Under the pieces are notes generated by a model that saw only the letters and a program-made list of their open reading frames with translations, ran no database searches and was not told where the DNA came from. A program made the translations under genes and the position numbers. DNA of 64,000 nt, from the NCBI GenBank assembly GCA_043557195.1, contig CP121314.1:372001-436000 (forward strand), written 5' to 3'. The DNA comes from Jejuia sp043557195. GTDB taxonomy: Bacteria; Bacteroidota; Bacteroidia; Flavobacteriales; Flavobacteriaceae. Of this stretch, positions 26,891 to 35,580 are shown in pieces (the stretch's first letter is position 1; every line of letters starts with the position of its first letter).

Positions 26891-26966
26891 AACAATGCTA
26901 AATTTTAAAGTTCTAAGCTAAACCTAAAACTATAGTTTCAATAAGAAGTTCTTATTGGTAAAAATA

Positions 26967-26996
26967 AAAAAGCCTCTCTACAGTAGAAAGGCTTTT
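26967..26996 (-). terminator. rpmE2 terminator
   Basis: AGCCT / AGGCT stem with inner TCTA/TAGA pairs, followed on the minus strand by a T-run, 23 bp after the L31 stop. Confidence 0.85.
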
Positions 26997-27018
26997 ATAA
27001 ATTATATTTTAAGCTAGC

Positions 27019-27270
27019 TTATTTTTTAAACTTAGCATATTTGTTCTTGAACTTGTCTATACGTCCAGCTGTATCTACCAATTTAGACTTACCAGTATAG
27101 TAAGGATGAGATGTTCTTGAAATTTCCATCTTTACAAGTGGGTATTCAACACCGTCAACTTCAATCGTTTCATTTGTTGCAGCAGTAGATTTTGTTAAAA
27201 ACACATCATCATTTGACATATCTTTGAATGCTACTAATCTATAATTTTCTGGATGTATACCTTTTTTCAT
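27019..27270 (-). CDS. rpmE2: 50S ribosomal protein L31 type B
   Basis: 83 residues from the ATG at 27270 (MKKGIHPENYRLVAFKDMSN). The frame stays open to 27327, but a promoter lies inside that stretch, so the longer version is rejected. It contains HPYYTGKSKLVDTAGRIDKFKNKYA, the L31 core, and lacks the four zinc-binding cysteines of type A L31. In many bacteria the Cys-free form serves when zinc is short; in this group it can be the main copy. Confidence 0.95.
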   Translation of the reverse strand: MKKGIHPENYRLVAFKDMSNDDVFLTKSTAATNETIEVDGVEYPLVKMEISRTSHPYYTGKSKLVDTAGRIDKFKNKYAKFKK

Positions 27271-27305
27271 CGCTTTACGCTTTAAATCATATTTTTTTAG
27301 AGGTG

Positions 27306-27333
27306 CAAATTTAAGTATTTTTTGCAAATCAAC
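27306..27333 (-). promoter_or_regulatory. rpmE2 promoter
   Basis: On the minus strand TTG is followed about 16 nt later by TAAATTTG (27313-27306), about 36 nt ahead of the chosen ATG. It fits the -33/-7 Bacteroidota arrangement. Confidence 0.6.
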
Positions 27334-27382
27334 AATTACTTTTTAATATTTTTTATTTTCCTTTTAAAATGTAACGTTTTGT

Positions 27383-27390
27383 TATCTTTG
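27383..27390 (+). promoter_or_regulatory. Promoter -7 box for the DUF4199 and glycosyltransferase genes
   Basis: TATCTTTG, a match to TANNTTTG, 38 nt before the ATG at 27428. Confidence 0.55.
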
Positions 27391-27427
27391 TTTACTAACT
27401 ATCCATATAACCAAAAACAATAAAATT

Positions 27428-27943
27428 ATGGAAACCAAACAACTTACTCCAGGGAAATTTGCCGTTAATTATGGGCTTATTTTAGGAATTATAATGATTG
27501 TTATCGCTGTAATTATGTACGCTACAGGAATGATGTTAGAAGGCAAACAGTGGCCGATGTATTTATATTATATCATTTTTCCTGCTTTTATAATTTATAC
27601 CATAAGTCAATTTAAAAAACAAAACGCTGGTTTACTTACACTATCAGATGCTTTAAAAGTAGGTGTTGCAACAGCAGCAATTAGTGCCATAGTCTATGCT
27701 GTTTATAACATTTTGTTTAATTACGTTATCGATCCAGAGTTTATGGGGAAAATGATGGAAGTCACTAGAGAAAAATTATATGAAAACCCAAACATGACCG
27801 AAGAAATGGTTGATAACAGTATCGAAATGATGGAGAAGTTTTCAAATCCAGTTTTAGGATCTGCTATTTGGATTGGACTTAGTGCTATCTTTGGCTTAAT
27901 TTATTCTCTCATTGGTGGGCTTGTAATGAAAAAAGAAGCGTAA
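27428..27943 (+). CDS. DUF4199 membrane protein
   Basis: 171 residues with four predicted transmembrane helices (about 14-33, 45-60, 78-98, 140-163) and an acidic, helical stretch between the third and fourth helices (MMEVTREKLYENPNMTEEMVDNSIEMMEKF). This matches DUF4199, a Bacteroidota family often encoded next to a GT2 glycosyltransferase, as here with only 3 bp between the genes. Function unknown; a helper role for the glycosyltransferase is an inference from the pairing. Confidence 0.85.
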   Translation: METKQLTPGKFAVNYGLILGIIMIVIAVIMYATGMMLEGKQWPMYLYYIIFPAFIIYTISQFKKQNAGLLTLSDALKVGVATAAISAIVYAVYNILFNYVIDPEFMGKMMEVTREKLYENPNMTEEMVDNSIEMMEKFSNPVLGSAIWIGLSAIFGLIYSLIGGLVMKKEA

Positions 27944-27946
27944 TTA

Positions 27947-28894
27947 ATGAACATATCCGTAGTTATACCGCTACTTAACGAAGAAGAATCTTTAACAGAA
28001 TTACATGATTGGATTGCACGTGTTATGCGGTCCAATCATTTTTCTTATGAAATCATTTTTATTGATGACGGTAGTACGGATAATTCTTGGCAAATAATTT
28101 CTGAACTAAGTTTAAAAGACGATAATGTAAAAGGTATTCGTTTTTTAAGAAACTTTGGCAAATCCCAGGCACTTCATGCTGGTTTTGAAAAAGCACAAGG
28201 CGATGTGGTAATTACTATGGACGCTGATTTACAAGATAATCCTGATGAAATTCCGGAGCTTTATAATATGATAATTTCTGGTGATTACGATTTAGTTTCT
28301 GGCTGGAAAAAGAAACGATATGATTCGGTAATTACCAAAAATTTGCCTTCAAAACTATTTAATTGGGCAGCACGAAAAACATCAGGGGTAAAACTTCATG
28401 ACTTCAATTGCGGTCTTAAGTCATACAGAAAAAACGTTATTAAAAACATTGATGTTAATGGAGAAATGCATCGCTATATTCCTGTTTTAGCTAAAAATGC
28501 AGGGTTCAATAAAATAGGCGAAAAAATAGTTAAACATCAAGCTAGAAAGTATGGTGAAACCAAATTTGGTATGGACAGATTTATCCATGGTTTTCTTGAT
28601 TTAATTACCATCTGGTTTTTATCTCGTTTTGGTAAACGTCCTATGCACTTATTTGGAGCTTTGGGAGTTATAATGTTTGCGATAGGTTTTGGATTCGCCT
28701 TTTATTTGGGAATAGATAAACTATTCATAAACCCAACAGGCAGGTTAATTACCCAACGCCCACAATTTTATATCGCTTTGGTTACCATGATTATTGGTAC
28801 ACAATTTTTTGTTGCTGGATTTTTAGGTGAACTCATTCTACGAAATAGACCAGATAAGCGTCGTTACTTGGTTAAAAGCAAATTGAATTTTTAG
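27947..28894 (+). CDS. GT2 family polyprenyl-phosphate glycosyltransferase (DPM1/GtrB-like)
   Basis: 315 residues. The GT2 catalytic domain (about 1-220) begins NISVVIPLLNEEESL, and has DDGSTDNSW and the metal-binding TMDADLQDNPDEIP. Two C-terminal transmembrane helices (about 232-256 and 270-292) anchor it in the inner membrane, as in GtrB/ArnC. It likely moves a sugar from a nucleotide donor to undecaprenyl phosphate. It is co-transcribed with the DUF4199 gene. Confidence 0.92.
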   Translation: MNISVVIPLLNEEESLTELHDWIARVMRSNHFSYEIIFIDDGSTDNSWQIISELSLKDDNVKGIRFLRNFGKSQALHAGFEKAQGDVVITMDADLQDNPDEIPELYNMIISGDYDLVSGWKKKRYDSVITKNLPSKLFNWAARKTSGVKLHDFNCGLKSYRKNVIKNIDVNGEMHRYIPVLAKNAGFNKIGEKIVKHQARKYGETKFGMDRFIHGFLDLITIWFLSRFGKRPMHLFGALGVIMFAIGFGFAFYLGIDKLFINPTGRLITQRPQFYIALVTMIIGTQFFVAGFLGELILRNRPDKRRYLVKSKLNF

Positions 28895-28966
28895 TTTTAT
28901 TACCTTTTTTCGTAAATTTTTAGTTAAAAAGGGTTAGTTATAAAGTCATCTTTTTAATCAAATGTT

Positions 28967-28974
28967 TACTTTTG
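28967..28974 (+). promoter_or_regulatory. Promoter -7 box for the phosphohexomutase and ABC exporter genes
   Basis: TACTTTTG, a match to TANNTTTG, 25 nt before the ATG at 28999. Confidence 0.5.
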
Positions 28975-28998
28975 TTTTGCATTTTAAACCAAACCATT

Positions 28999-30729
28999 AT
29001 GATTCATATTGAACCTAAAATTTTAGATAGAATAAACACTTGGTTAACTCCAACTTTTGATGCGGAAACGCAACAAACCATTAAAGATAGTATTGCTAAC
29101 AATCCGAAGGATATCCAAGAAAGTTTTTATAAAGATTTAGAATTTGGTACTGGTGGTATGCGTGGCGTCATGGGAGTTGGCACCAATAGAATCAATAAGT
29201 ATACTTTAGGTAAAAGTACTCAGGGTTTAAGTGATTATTTACATCAGCAATTTCCCAATGAAACACCAAAAGCAGTAATTGCCTATGATTGTCGACATAA
29301 TAGTCAAACATTAGCAAAAGTCGTTGCAGATGTGTTTTCTGCCAATGGTATTGACGTATATTTATTTGAAGATTTAAGAGCTACGCCAGAATTATCGTTT
29401 GCTGTTAAGCATTTAAATTGTCATTGCGGTATTGTTTTAACAGCTTCTCATAACCCACCTGAATATAACGGTTACAAAGTGTATTGGCAAGATGGCGGAC
29501 AATTAGTGCCTCCTCACGATGAAGCTTTAATAAGTGTTATTAATAAAGTAGAATATTCAAGTATTAAATTTGAAGCAAATAATAATTTAATCACATATCT
29601 TGGGAAAGATGTTGATGATATTTTTATAGATGCGTCTGTTGAAAACGGAAAAGTAGGAGCTACTCAAGATGCTAAAGACAATTTAAAGATTGTATTTACT
29701 TCACTTCATGGAACTTCAATTACTGCAGTTCCAGAAACTTTAAAGCGTGCTGGTTACAAAAATGTACACATTGTTGAAGAACAGCGTAAACCAGATGGTG
29801 GATTTCCAACAGTAAAATCGCCAAATCCTGAAGAACCAGCAGCCTTAAAAATGGCTTTAGAACTGGCTAATGAAGTGGGAGCGGATATTGTGATTGGAAC
29901 TGACCCTGATTGTGATAGATTAGGAGTTGCAGTTAGAAATTCTGAAAATGAATTACAGTTGCTAAATGGTAATCAAACCATGGTAATGATGGTAGATTTT
30001 CTTTTGAAAAAATGGAAATCTGAAGGCAAAATAAAAGGAAAAGAGTTTATTGCTACTACGATAGTTTCTACGCCTATGCTAAATAAGTTGGCGGATGCTT
30101 ATGGTGTTGATAATAAAATTGTATTGACAGGTTTTAAATGGATTGCAAAATTAATTAAAGACCATCCTGAATTAGACTTTATTGGTGGTGGCGAGGAAAG
30201 TTTTGGATTTATGGTAGGCGATTTTGTACGCGATAAGGATGCGGTAACCTCTACCCTATTGGCATGTGAAATCGCAGCAATAACGAAGGCTAGCGGCAGC
30301 TCTTTTTTCGAAGAATTGATTAAGCTTTATGTGGAACATGGTTTCTATAAAGAGAAATTAGTATCGCTTACCAAAAAAGGAATTGAGGGTGCTGAAGAAA
30401 TAAAGCAGATGATGACTGATGCACGACAAAACCCTTTAACGGTTGTAAATGGTTCAAAAGTTGTTAAAATTGAAGACTATGCCTCTGCAACATCTAAAAA
30501 TCTAATTACTGGGGAAACATCTTCGCTTGATATACCAAAATCAAATGTAATTATTTATTACACTGAAGATGGTAGTCAAGTAGCACTAAGACCAAGCGGT
30601 ACAGAGCCAAAAATTAAGTTCTATGTTAGTGTGAATTCGGAATTAGATACAACGGAAAACTTTAAAACTATAGAAGCTCAATTAGATACTAAAGCAGAAA
30701 CAATTCTTAAGGATATGAACTTGATTTAA
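28999..30729 (+). CDS. Phosphoglucomutase/phosphomannomutase
   Basis: 576 residues from the ATG at 28999; the frame is open to 28972 but the promoter box lies there. The catalytic phosphoserine is Ser150 in TASHNPPEYNGYK, the metal loop is DPDCDR, and the phosphate-binding loop near the end is RPSGTEPKIK. It interconverts hexose 1- and 6-phosphates in the cytoplasm. Its TAA shares a base with the ATG of the ABC exporter, so the two are coupled. Confidence 0.94.
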   Translation: MIHIEPKILDRINTWLTPTFDAETQQTIKDSIANNPKDIQESFYKDLEFGTGGMRGVMGVGTNRINKYTLGKSTQGLSDYLHQQFPNETPKAVIAYDCRHNSQTLAKVVADVFSANGIDVYLFEDLRATPELSFAVKHLNCHCGIVLTASHNPPEYNGYKVYWQDGGQLVPPHDEALISVINKVEYSSIKFEANNNLITYLGKDVDDIFIDASVENGKVGATQDAKDNLKIVFTSLHGTSITAVPETLKRAGYKNVHIVEEQRKPDGGFPTVKSPNPEEPAALKMALELANEVGADIVIGTDPDCDRLGVAVRNSENELQLLNGNQTMVMMVDFLLKKWKSEGKIKGKEFIATTIVSTPMLNKLADAYGVDNKIVLTGFKWIAKLIKDHPELDFIGGGEESFGFMVGDFVRDKDAVTSTLLACEIAAITKASGSSFFEELIKLYVEHGFYKEKLVSLTKKGIEGAEEIKQMMTDARQNPLTVVNGSKVVKIEDYASATSKNLITGETSSLDIPKSNVIIYYTEDGSQVALRPSGTEPKIKFYVSVNSELDTTENFKTIEAQLDTKAETILKDMNLI

Positions 30730-32564
30730 TGAGTCATTTTACAAATATATTAAGGTATGCAAAGCCTTATCGAAATTATGCCGTAGGACACATTATTTCT
30801 AATGTGTTTTTTGCGTTATTTGGCACACTTTCTTTCATTGCCTTAAAACCAATGTTGGATGTTATTTTTGATAAGGAAAAAAGTATTCCTACTGAAAAAC
30901 CCGTTTACACCAGTATAGAAAAACTAAGTGATTTTGCTGGAGACTATCTAAACTATCAAATGCACCAGTTTACTGGAGGTGACAAAGGTAAAGCCCTTAT
31001 GTTTACTATTGGCTTAATAGTGGTGATGTTTTTGTTAAAAAATCTCTTTGGCTATTTAGCAAATTACTTTCTAGTATTTTTGAGAAATGGAGTAATTCGT
31101 GATATACGTAATAGGGTGTATAAGAAAACTATGGAATTACCTCTATCGTTTTTATCAGATCAGAGAAAGGGTGATATTTTAGCTAGAGTAACTGGAGATG
31201 TTCAAGATTTACAATATTCGTTTTTATCAGTATTGGAACTTATTGTTAGAGAACCGCTGACAATTTTATTCACCATTATTGCTATGGTTTATATCAGTCC
31301 GCAACTCACACTATTCGTTTTTATTTTTATTCCTGTTATGGGATTCGTAATTTCTAAAATAGGTAAAAGTTTAAAGCGAAAATCAGATCGGGTTCAAAAA
31401 GAACAAGGTATGTTTTTGTCAACCTTAGAAGAAACGCTTACTGGATTAAGAATCATTAAAGGCTTCAGTGCTGAAGGAAAGTTTAATGAGAAATTTCAGG
31501 AATCTACCAATAGATTTTATAATTTTTCAAATAAGCTATTGAATCGACAAAACCTAGCATCTCCTGCAAGTGAGTTTTTAGGTATTTGTATGATATCAGT
31601 AATTCTATGGTATGGTGGAAATCTAGTATTAAGCAATGACCATAGTTTAGCTTTAGACGGAAGTAAATTTTTAATCTACATGGGGCTAGCCTATAATATC
31701 CTTACTCCGGCAAAGGCTATTTCTCGTGGTTTATACAATATTAAAAAAGGTGGAGCAGCTGCAGAACGTATTCAAGAAATTATTGATACTCCAAATCCAC
31801 TAAAAGACAAACCTGATGCTATTGAAAAAGACGGATTTAATTCTGAAATCATATTTAAAAACATCTCTTTCAAATACCAAGATGAGTATGTGCTTAAAAA
31901 TTTTAGCTTAACTATTCCGAAAGGAAAAACTGTTGCTTTAGTAGGACAATCAGGAAGTGGAAAATCAACCGTAGCTAACCTCATCACACGCTTTTATGAT
32001 GTAAATGAAGGTGAAATTTTAATAGATGGGATAAACATACAAGATTTAACCACAAGCTCTTTACGTAAGCAATTGGGAATAGTAACCCAAGATGCTATTT
32101 TATTTAACGATAGCATAAAAAACAATTTAAAGTTAGGCAACCAATCGGCAACTGATGAAGATATTCTAGAAGCACTTAAAGTTGCTAACGCCTGGGAATT
32201 TGTAAAAGATTTAGATGGTGTACTTGAATATAACATTGGAGATGCTGGTGGTAAACTATCAGGAGGACAAAAACAACGATTAAGTATTGCTCGAGCTGTT
32301 TTAAAGAGTCCTCCAATTATGATTTTAGATGAAGCAACTTCAGCTCTAGATACTGAAAGCGAACGTCTGGTTCAAGTAGCCCTAGAGAACATGATGAAAA
32401 ACAGAACATCGATTGTAATTGCGCACCGATTATCTACCATTCAAAATGCTGATGAAATAGTTGTTTTAAACAAAGGCGAAATTGTAGAACAAGGAAAACA
32501 TAATGAGCTTATTGCTAAAAAAGGTACTTACCAAAAGCTCGTAGAAATGCAAAATATTGCTTAA
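30729..32564 (+). CDS. ABC exporter, MsbA-like (fused membrane and ATPase domains)
   Basis: 611 residues. Six transmembrane helices (about 15-345) precede the ATPase domain with Walker A GQSGSGKST, signature LSGGQKQRLSIARA, Walker B IMILDEATSALD and switch His in IAHRLST. A half-transporter that works as a dimer, like MsbA, which flips lipid A core. The N-terminal membrane domain has an extra loop of about 50 residues between helices 1 and 2. The exact cargo cannot be read from sequence; lipid export is the usual role in this group. Confidence 0.9.
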   Translation: MSHFTNILRYAKPYRNYAVGHIISNVFFALFGTLSFIALKPMLDVIFDKEKSIPTEKPVYTSIEKLSDFAGDYLNYQMHQFTGGDKGKALMFTIGLIVVMFLLKNLFGYLANYFLVFLRNGVIRDIRNRVYKKTMELPLSFLSDQRKGDILARVTGDVQDLQYSFLSVLELIVREPLTILFTIIAMVYISPQLTLFVFIFIPVMGFVISKIGKSLKRKSDRVQKEQGMFLSTLEETLTGLRIIKGFSAEGKFNEKFQESTNRFYNFSNKLLNRQNLASPASEFLGICMISVILWYGGNLVLSNDHSLALDGSKFLIYMGLAYNILTPAKAISRGLYNIKKGGAAAERIQEIIDTPNPLKDKPDAIEKDGFNSEIIFKNISFKYQDEYVLKNFSLTIPKGKTVALVGQSGSGKSTVANLITRFYDVNEGEILIDGINIQDLTTSSLRKQLGIVTQDAILFNDSIKNNLKLGNQSATDEDILEALKVANAWEFVKDLDGVLEYNIGDAGGKLSGGQKQRLSIARAVLKSPPIMILDEATSALDTESERLVQVALENMMKNRTSIVIAHRLSTIQNADEIVVLNKGEIVEQGKHNELIAKKGTYQKLVEMQNIA

Positions 32565-32593
32565 TGTTTTAGATAGATTAGGGTTAAAAAATA

Positions 32594-32629
32594 AAAAAGG
32601 ATAGTGATTTGGGCAACTATCCTTTTTTT
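32594..32629 (+). terminator. Terminator after the ABC exporter
   Basis: AAAAAGGATAGT / ACTATCCTTTTT stem of about 12 bp with a 10-nt loop and a T-run, 30 bp after the stop. Confidence 0.9.
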
Positions 32630-32866
32630 GTTCATGTTAGATTTGGGGACGACTAACATATATAAGTAGGTTTCTGATACAAATCTATATTAAAAATACA
32701 TACCAACCAAGAAAAAAATGCATTTTATCGTATTTATTTACATTTTATCGATATTAACTTCTATAATTGTATGATTATTAAACAATTAGGCATTCTTGAA
32801 ATCTAAGCATGAATCTCAAATTAAACTTTCTGTATATTTAACAGTCTAAACTACCAAACCACTTTT
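32630..32866 (+). other. Leader region of the second ECF sigma gene
   Basis: No gene is visible on either strand. The exact 10-mer CATTTTATCG occurs twice, at 32721-32730 and 32741-32750. The start-to-start distance of 20 bp places both on the same face of the helix, so they could be a paired operator or activator site for the sigma gene at 32867. The bases between the repeats and the start are AT-rich without a clear TANNTTTG box. Confidence 0.4.
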
Positions 32867-33409
32867 GTGATTGACGAAGCACAATTAGTACAACAGTTAC
32901 AATCAGATACTGAAAAAGAACAAGCCTTTAGAGCACTTATGTCACTCTACAAGGAGCGTTTGTATTGGCATATCCGAAACATTGTAAAATCTCACGATGA
33001 TGCAGATGATGTACTTCAAAACACCTTCATAAAAGTCTATAAAAACATTCAAAACTTTAAAGGTGATAGTAAATTGTTTTCATGGATGTATCGCATTGCT
33101 ACAAACGAGTCTATTACGCTAATTAACAAAAATGCAAAACGATTACAGATTACAAGTGAAGAAGTGCAGCAACTTGCTATTAACAAACTAACATCAGATG
33201 TGTATTTTGAAGGTGATGCTATTCAGCTAAAGTTACAAAAGGCTATCAGCACGCTTCCTGAAAAACAACAATTAGTGTTTAACATGAAGTATTTTGAAGA
33301 TATAAAATATAAAGATATGGCTGAAATTTTAGAAACAAGTGAAGGCGCTCTTAAAGCGTCTTATCATATAGCTGTTAAAAAAATTGAAGCCTATTTAACT
33401 GAAAATTAA
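32867..33409 (+). CDS. ECF RNA polymerase sigma factor (second)
   Basis: 180 residues, GTG start at 32867. Region 2 (about 25-90) has RNIVKSHDDADDVLQNTFIKVYKNI and LFSWMYRIATNES; region 4 (about 120-175) has LPEKQQLVFNMKYFEDIKYKDMAEIL and a GALKASYHIAVKKIE recognition helix. It heads a three-gene unit with a membrane partner (15 bp after) and a secreted LTxxE protein (13 bp after that), so it probably responds to an envelope signal. Confidence 0.93.
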   Translation: MIDEAQLVQQLQSDTEKEQAFRALMSLYKERLYWHIRNIVKSHDDADDVLQNTFIKVYKNIQNFKGDSKLFSWMYRIATNESITLINKNAKRLQITSEEVQQLAINKLTSDVYFEGDAIQLKLQKAISTLPEKQQLVFNMKYFEDIKYKDMAEILETSEGALKASYHIAVKKIEAYLTEN

Positions 33410-33424
33410 ACCTTTTGAAAAAAA

Positions 33425-33958
33425 ATGAGTCAAAAGAGTAAGATTGACAACATGAAAAACAAAAATTTAGAACATATAAAATCTTCTGGATTTAATGTCC
33501 CAAAAGATTACTTTGATACTTTTGAAAATAATCTTCTAGATAGAATTAATGCTGAAGAAAACATCATAAGCACTGAATCTACAGGTTTTAATACGCCTGA
33601 AGATTATTTTGACACTTTAGAAGATCGTGTTTTTGACACCCTTTCAGAAGAAAAAGAAACTAAAGTTATTTCTCTTTTTAGCAGAAAAGCAATAGTTTAC
33701 GTTTCTAGTGTTGCGGCTGCAGCTTTAATATTGTTTAGTCTTTCTATTTTTAATAATGATATTTCCATTGAAGACTTGGAAGTAGCCACAGTTGAAAGCT
33801 ATCTTTTAGATGAAGACATAAGCTCTTATGACATTGCTTCTTTGTTTAATGAAGAATTACCCAACGAAGAGGGTTTAGTTGATTTTGACTTAGAGGAAGA
33901 GCATCTAGAAGAATATTTGCTAAATAATGCAGATATAGAAAATTTGATGATAGAATAA
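33425..33958 (+). CDS. Membrane protein with twin SGFNxPxDYFD repeats, anti-sigma candidate
   Basis: 177 residues. Two repeats of 21 residues lie in the cytoplasmic N-terminal part: residues 21-41 (SGFNVPKDYFDTF...) and 53-73 (TGFNTPEDYFDTL...). One transmembrane helix follows at about 89-109, then a strongly acidic C-terminal part. Position after a sigma gene and topology suggest it holds the sigma factor at the membrane, perhaps with each repeat as a binding element. An internal ATG at 33452 could also serve as start. Function is inferred from context. Confidence 0.7.
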   Translation: MSQKSKIDNMKNKNLEHIKSSGFNVPKDYFDTFENNLLDRINAEENIISTESTGFNTPEDYFDTLEDRVFDTLSEEKETKVISLFSRKAIVYVSSVAAAALILFSLSIFNNDISIEDLEVATVESYLLDEDISSYDIASLFNEELPNEEGLVDFDLEEEHLEEYLLNNADIENLMIE

Positions 33959-33971
33959 AATATTGATTACC

Positions 33972-34418
33972 ATGAAAAAATTACTTGTTGTACTTTTATT
34001 ATGTATTTCGTTTACGGCATCTGCTCAGAAGGGTAAACGACATGAGCGTATTAAAGCTTTAAAGATTTCATTTATTACAGAACAGCTTAGTTTAACTGAA
34101 AAAGAAGCGCAGCAATTTTGGCCGGTTTATAATGCTTTTGAACAAAAAATGAACCAGATACGATTTAATGAAATCAGAAGTATTAAAAAAGAAATAAGAG
34201 ACAATTTGGATACTATGTCTGACAATGAAGCGTTGGCAATTATTGAGCGCTTTAAAAAAGCTGAGGACCAAATGCATAACCTTAAAACTGAGTTTTCTAG
34301 TAAGCTTTCCAAAATTATTTCACCTAAAAAAATGATTCAACTAAAACTCGCCGAAGAAGATTTTAAAAGGAAAATGCTGGAAGAATTTAAAAAAAGAAGA
34401 CATCAAGGAGGAGAGTAA
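33972..34418 (+). CDS. Secreted Spy/CpxP-like helical protein
   Basis: 148 residues from the ATG at 33972; a TTG at 33963 in the same frame is less likely. A signal peptide (1-19, TASAQ) is followed by an all-helical, charged domain with SLTEKEAQQFWPVYNAFEQKM, the LTxxE/Q motif of periplasmic Spy and CpxP, which bind unfolded proteins and signal envelope stress. Its place in a sigma operon suggests a sensing or chaperone role. A terminator overlaps its stop codon. Confidence 0.8.
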   Translation: MKKLLVVLLLCISFTASAQKGKRHERIKALKISFITEQLSLTEKEAQQFWPVYNAFEQKMNQIRFNEIRSIKKEIRDNLDTMSDNEALAIIERFKKAEDQMHNLKTEFSSKLSKIISPKKMIQLKLAEEDFKRKMLEEFKKRRHQGGE

Positions 34419-34433
34419 ACACTCTCCTTTTTT
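34410..34433 (+). terminator. Terminator overlapping the stop codon
   Basis: GGAGAGT (34410-34416) pairs with ACTCTCC (34421-34427), followed by six T. The left arm includes the last glycine and glutamate codons and the T of the TAA stop, so the hairpin forms only after the ribosome leaves. Confidence 0.88.
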
Positions 34434-35502
34434 ATTCCCTAAAAGTTAGTTTAGAAATTCTACCCTTTCCAGCGGCATAAGCTACGGTATCGTTTAAAAA
34501 GCGAATCGTATAAAAACCTTCATCACTTAGATGTTTCCATGAATTGCCTGAGTCGTTGCTGTAATCGATACCTTTAAAACCAATAGCAACTAATTCTTTT
34601 CCTTTACCATTTGGGATGTATTGCACACAACTTCTATAGCCTGGGTTCTCATTTTGCGCCACTAACTCCCAAGTTTTTCCACCATCACTAGTTCTTATTT
34701 TATTTGCTGTATTTTCATCAGGCTTTGTATAATTACCACCGATAGCAAATCCGTTTAATGTATCATAAAAATCAATCGAATACATGCCTGTAGTTGCTGC
34801 ACCTTGAATAATTGGTGTATCAAAAACTTCCCAAGTTTCACCTTTATTTGGAGAATATAGAATCCTACTTGCCTTCCCTCCTGTTGCGACCCAAGTATGA
34901 TCTCCAACAATAGCAATATTTGTGTCGCTAGCCGCAAAAGCTGCTTCACCTTCTTCTGCTTTAGGTAAAGCATCACATGACAATTTTGTCCAAGTGTCTC
35001 CACCATCTCTTGTGATGATTATACTCATACAATCATCCGTTGGATCTCCAATAGCTATTCCCTCTTGGTCATTCCAAAAGTCCATGGAATCGTAGAAGAC
35101 TTTAGAGTGGGTTTCTTGGTAAACTAGACTAGACTCCTCAGTAAATAAATTAAATTTGGGATGTTTAGTATATTTATAGATTAACCCTGGTGTACCAATG
35201 CTCAAAATAAAAAAACCTTTATTATTATATCCTGAAGCTCTAAATGAAGGTATTAAACTATCTAACTTTATATTATCGATAACCTTTCCACCATCCTTCA
35301 ATATTATACCAAATCTACCATTGTTGGCTGCATAATATATATTGTTGTCAATTATATCCAAAGTTCTTATACTTCTTGTAGAATCAGTAAGAATATTTTT
35401 TATCCAAATCCTTGAGATATCTCTAGAAACATATTTCTCTTCCTTCTTTGCGCAGGAAAAGAAAAAAACAATAACAAATAACGGCAGGAAAAAACACTTC
35501 AT
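34432..35502 (-). CDS. Ycf48-like beta-propeller lipoprotein
   Basis: 356 residues from the ATG at 35502. The frame extends to 35544 but that part is the terminator of the upstream unit. The signal peptide ends at VFFFSCAKK (Cys about 16). The rest is a seven-bladed BNR/Ycf48-type propeller, with blades marked by TRDGGDTWTKL, SPNKGETWEVF, TSDGGKTWELV and SNDSGNSWKHL. In plants and cyanobacteria Ycf48 helps assemble photosystem II; the heterotroph relatives are of unknown use. It follows the sigma regulon, but no regulon promoter motif was seen before it. Confidence 0.85.
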   Translation of the reverse strand: MKCFFLPLFVIVFFFSCAKKEEKYVSRDISRIWIKNILTDSTRSIRTLDIIDNNIYYAANNGRFGIILKDGGKVIDNIKLDSLIPSFRASGYNNKGFFILSIGTPGLIYKYTKHPKFNLFTEESSLVYQETHSKVFYDSMDFWNDQEGIAIGDPTDDCMSIIITRDGGDTWTKLSCDALPKAEEGEAAFAASDTNIAIVGDHTWVATGGKASRILYSPNKGETWEVFDTPIIQGAATTGMYSIDFYDTLNGFAIGGNYTKPDENTANKIRTSDGGKTWELVAQNENPGYRSCVQYIPNGKGKELVAIGFKGIDYSNDSGNSWKHLSDEGFYTIRFLNDTVAYAAGKGRISKLTFRE

Positions 35503-35526
35503 AGCTTTCAAATTTCCATAAAAATA

Positions 35527-35558
35527 GAAAAGCTCCGTGAACATTCACGAAGCTTTTC
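35527..35558 (-). terminator. Terminator after the SCO1 gene
   Basis: GAAAAGCT and CGTGAA arms pair with TTCACG and AGCTTTTC around one mismatch and a 2-nt loop, with T-rich sequence following on the minus strand. It closes the unit that starts with the 32-residue peptide gene. Confidence 0.85.
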
Positions 35559-35580
35559 TTCAAAATATCTATTAATTAAA

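Noticed and set aside
27271..27327. Longer N-terminus for L31
   Set aside because: A TANNTTTG promoter at 27306-27313 lies within the extension and L31 proteins begin with the MKKGIHPENYR stretch.
35503..35544. Longer N-terminus for the Ycf48-like protein
   Set aside because: The extension lies in the terminator hairpin of the SCO1 unit and would put 14 residues before a complete lipoprotein signal peptide.
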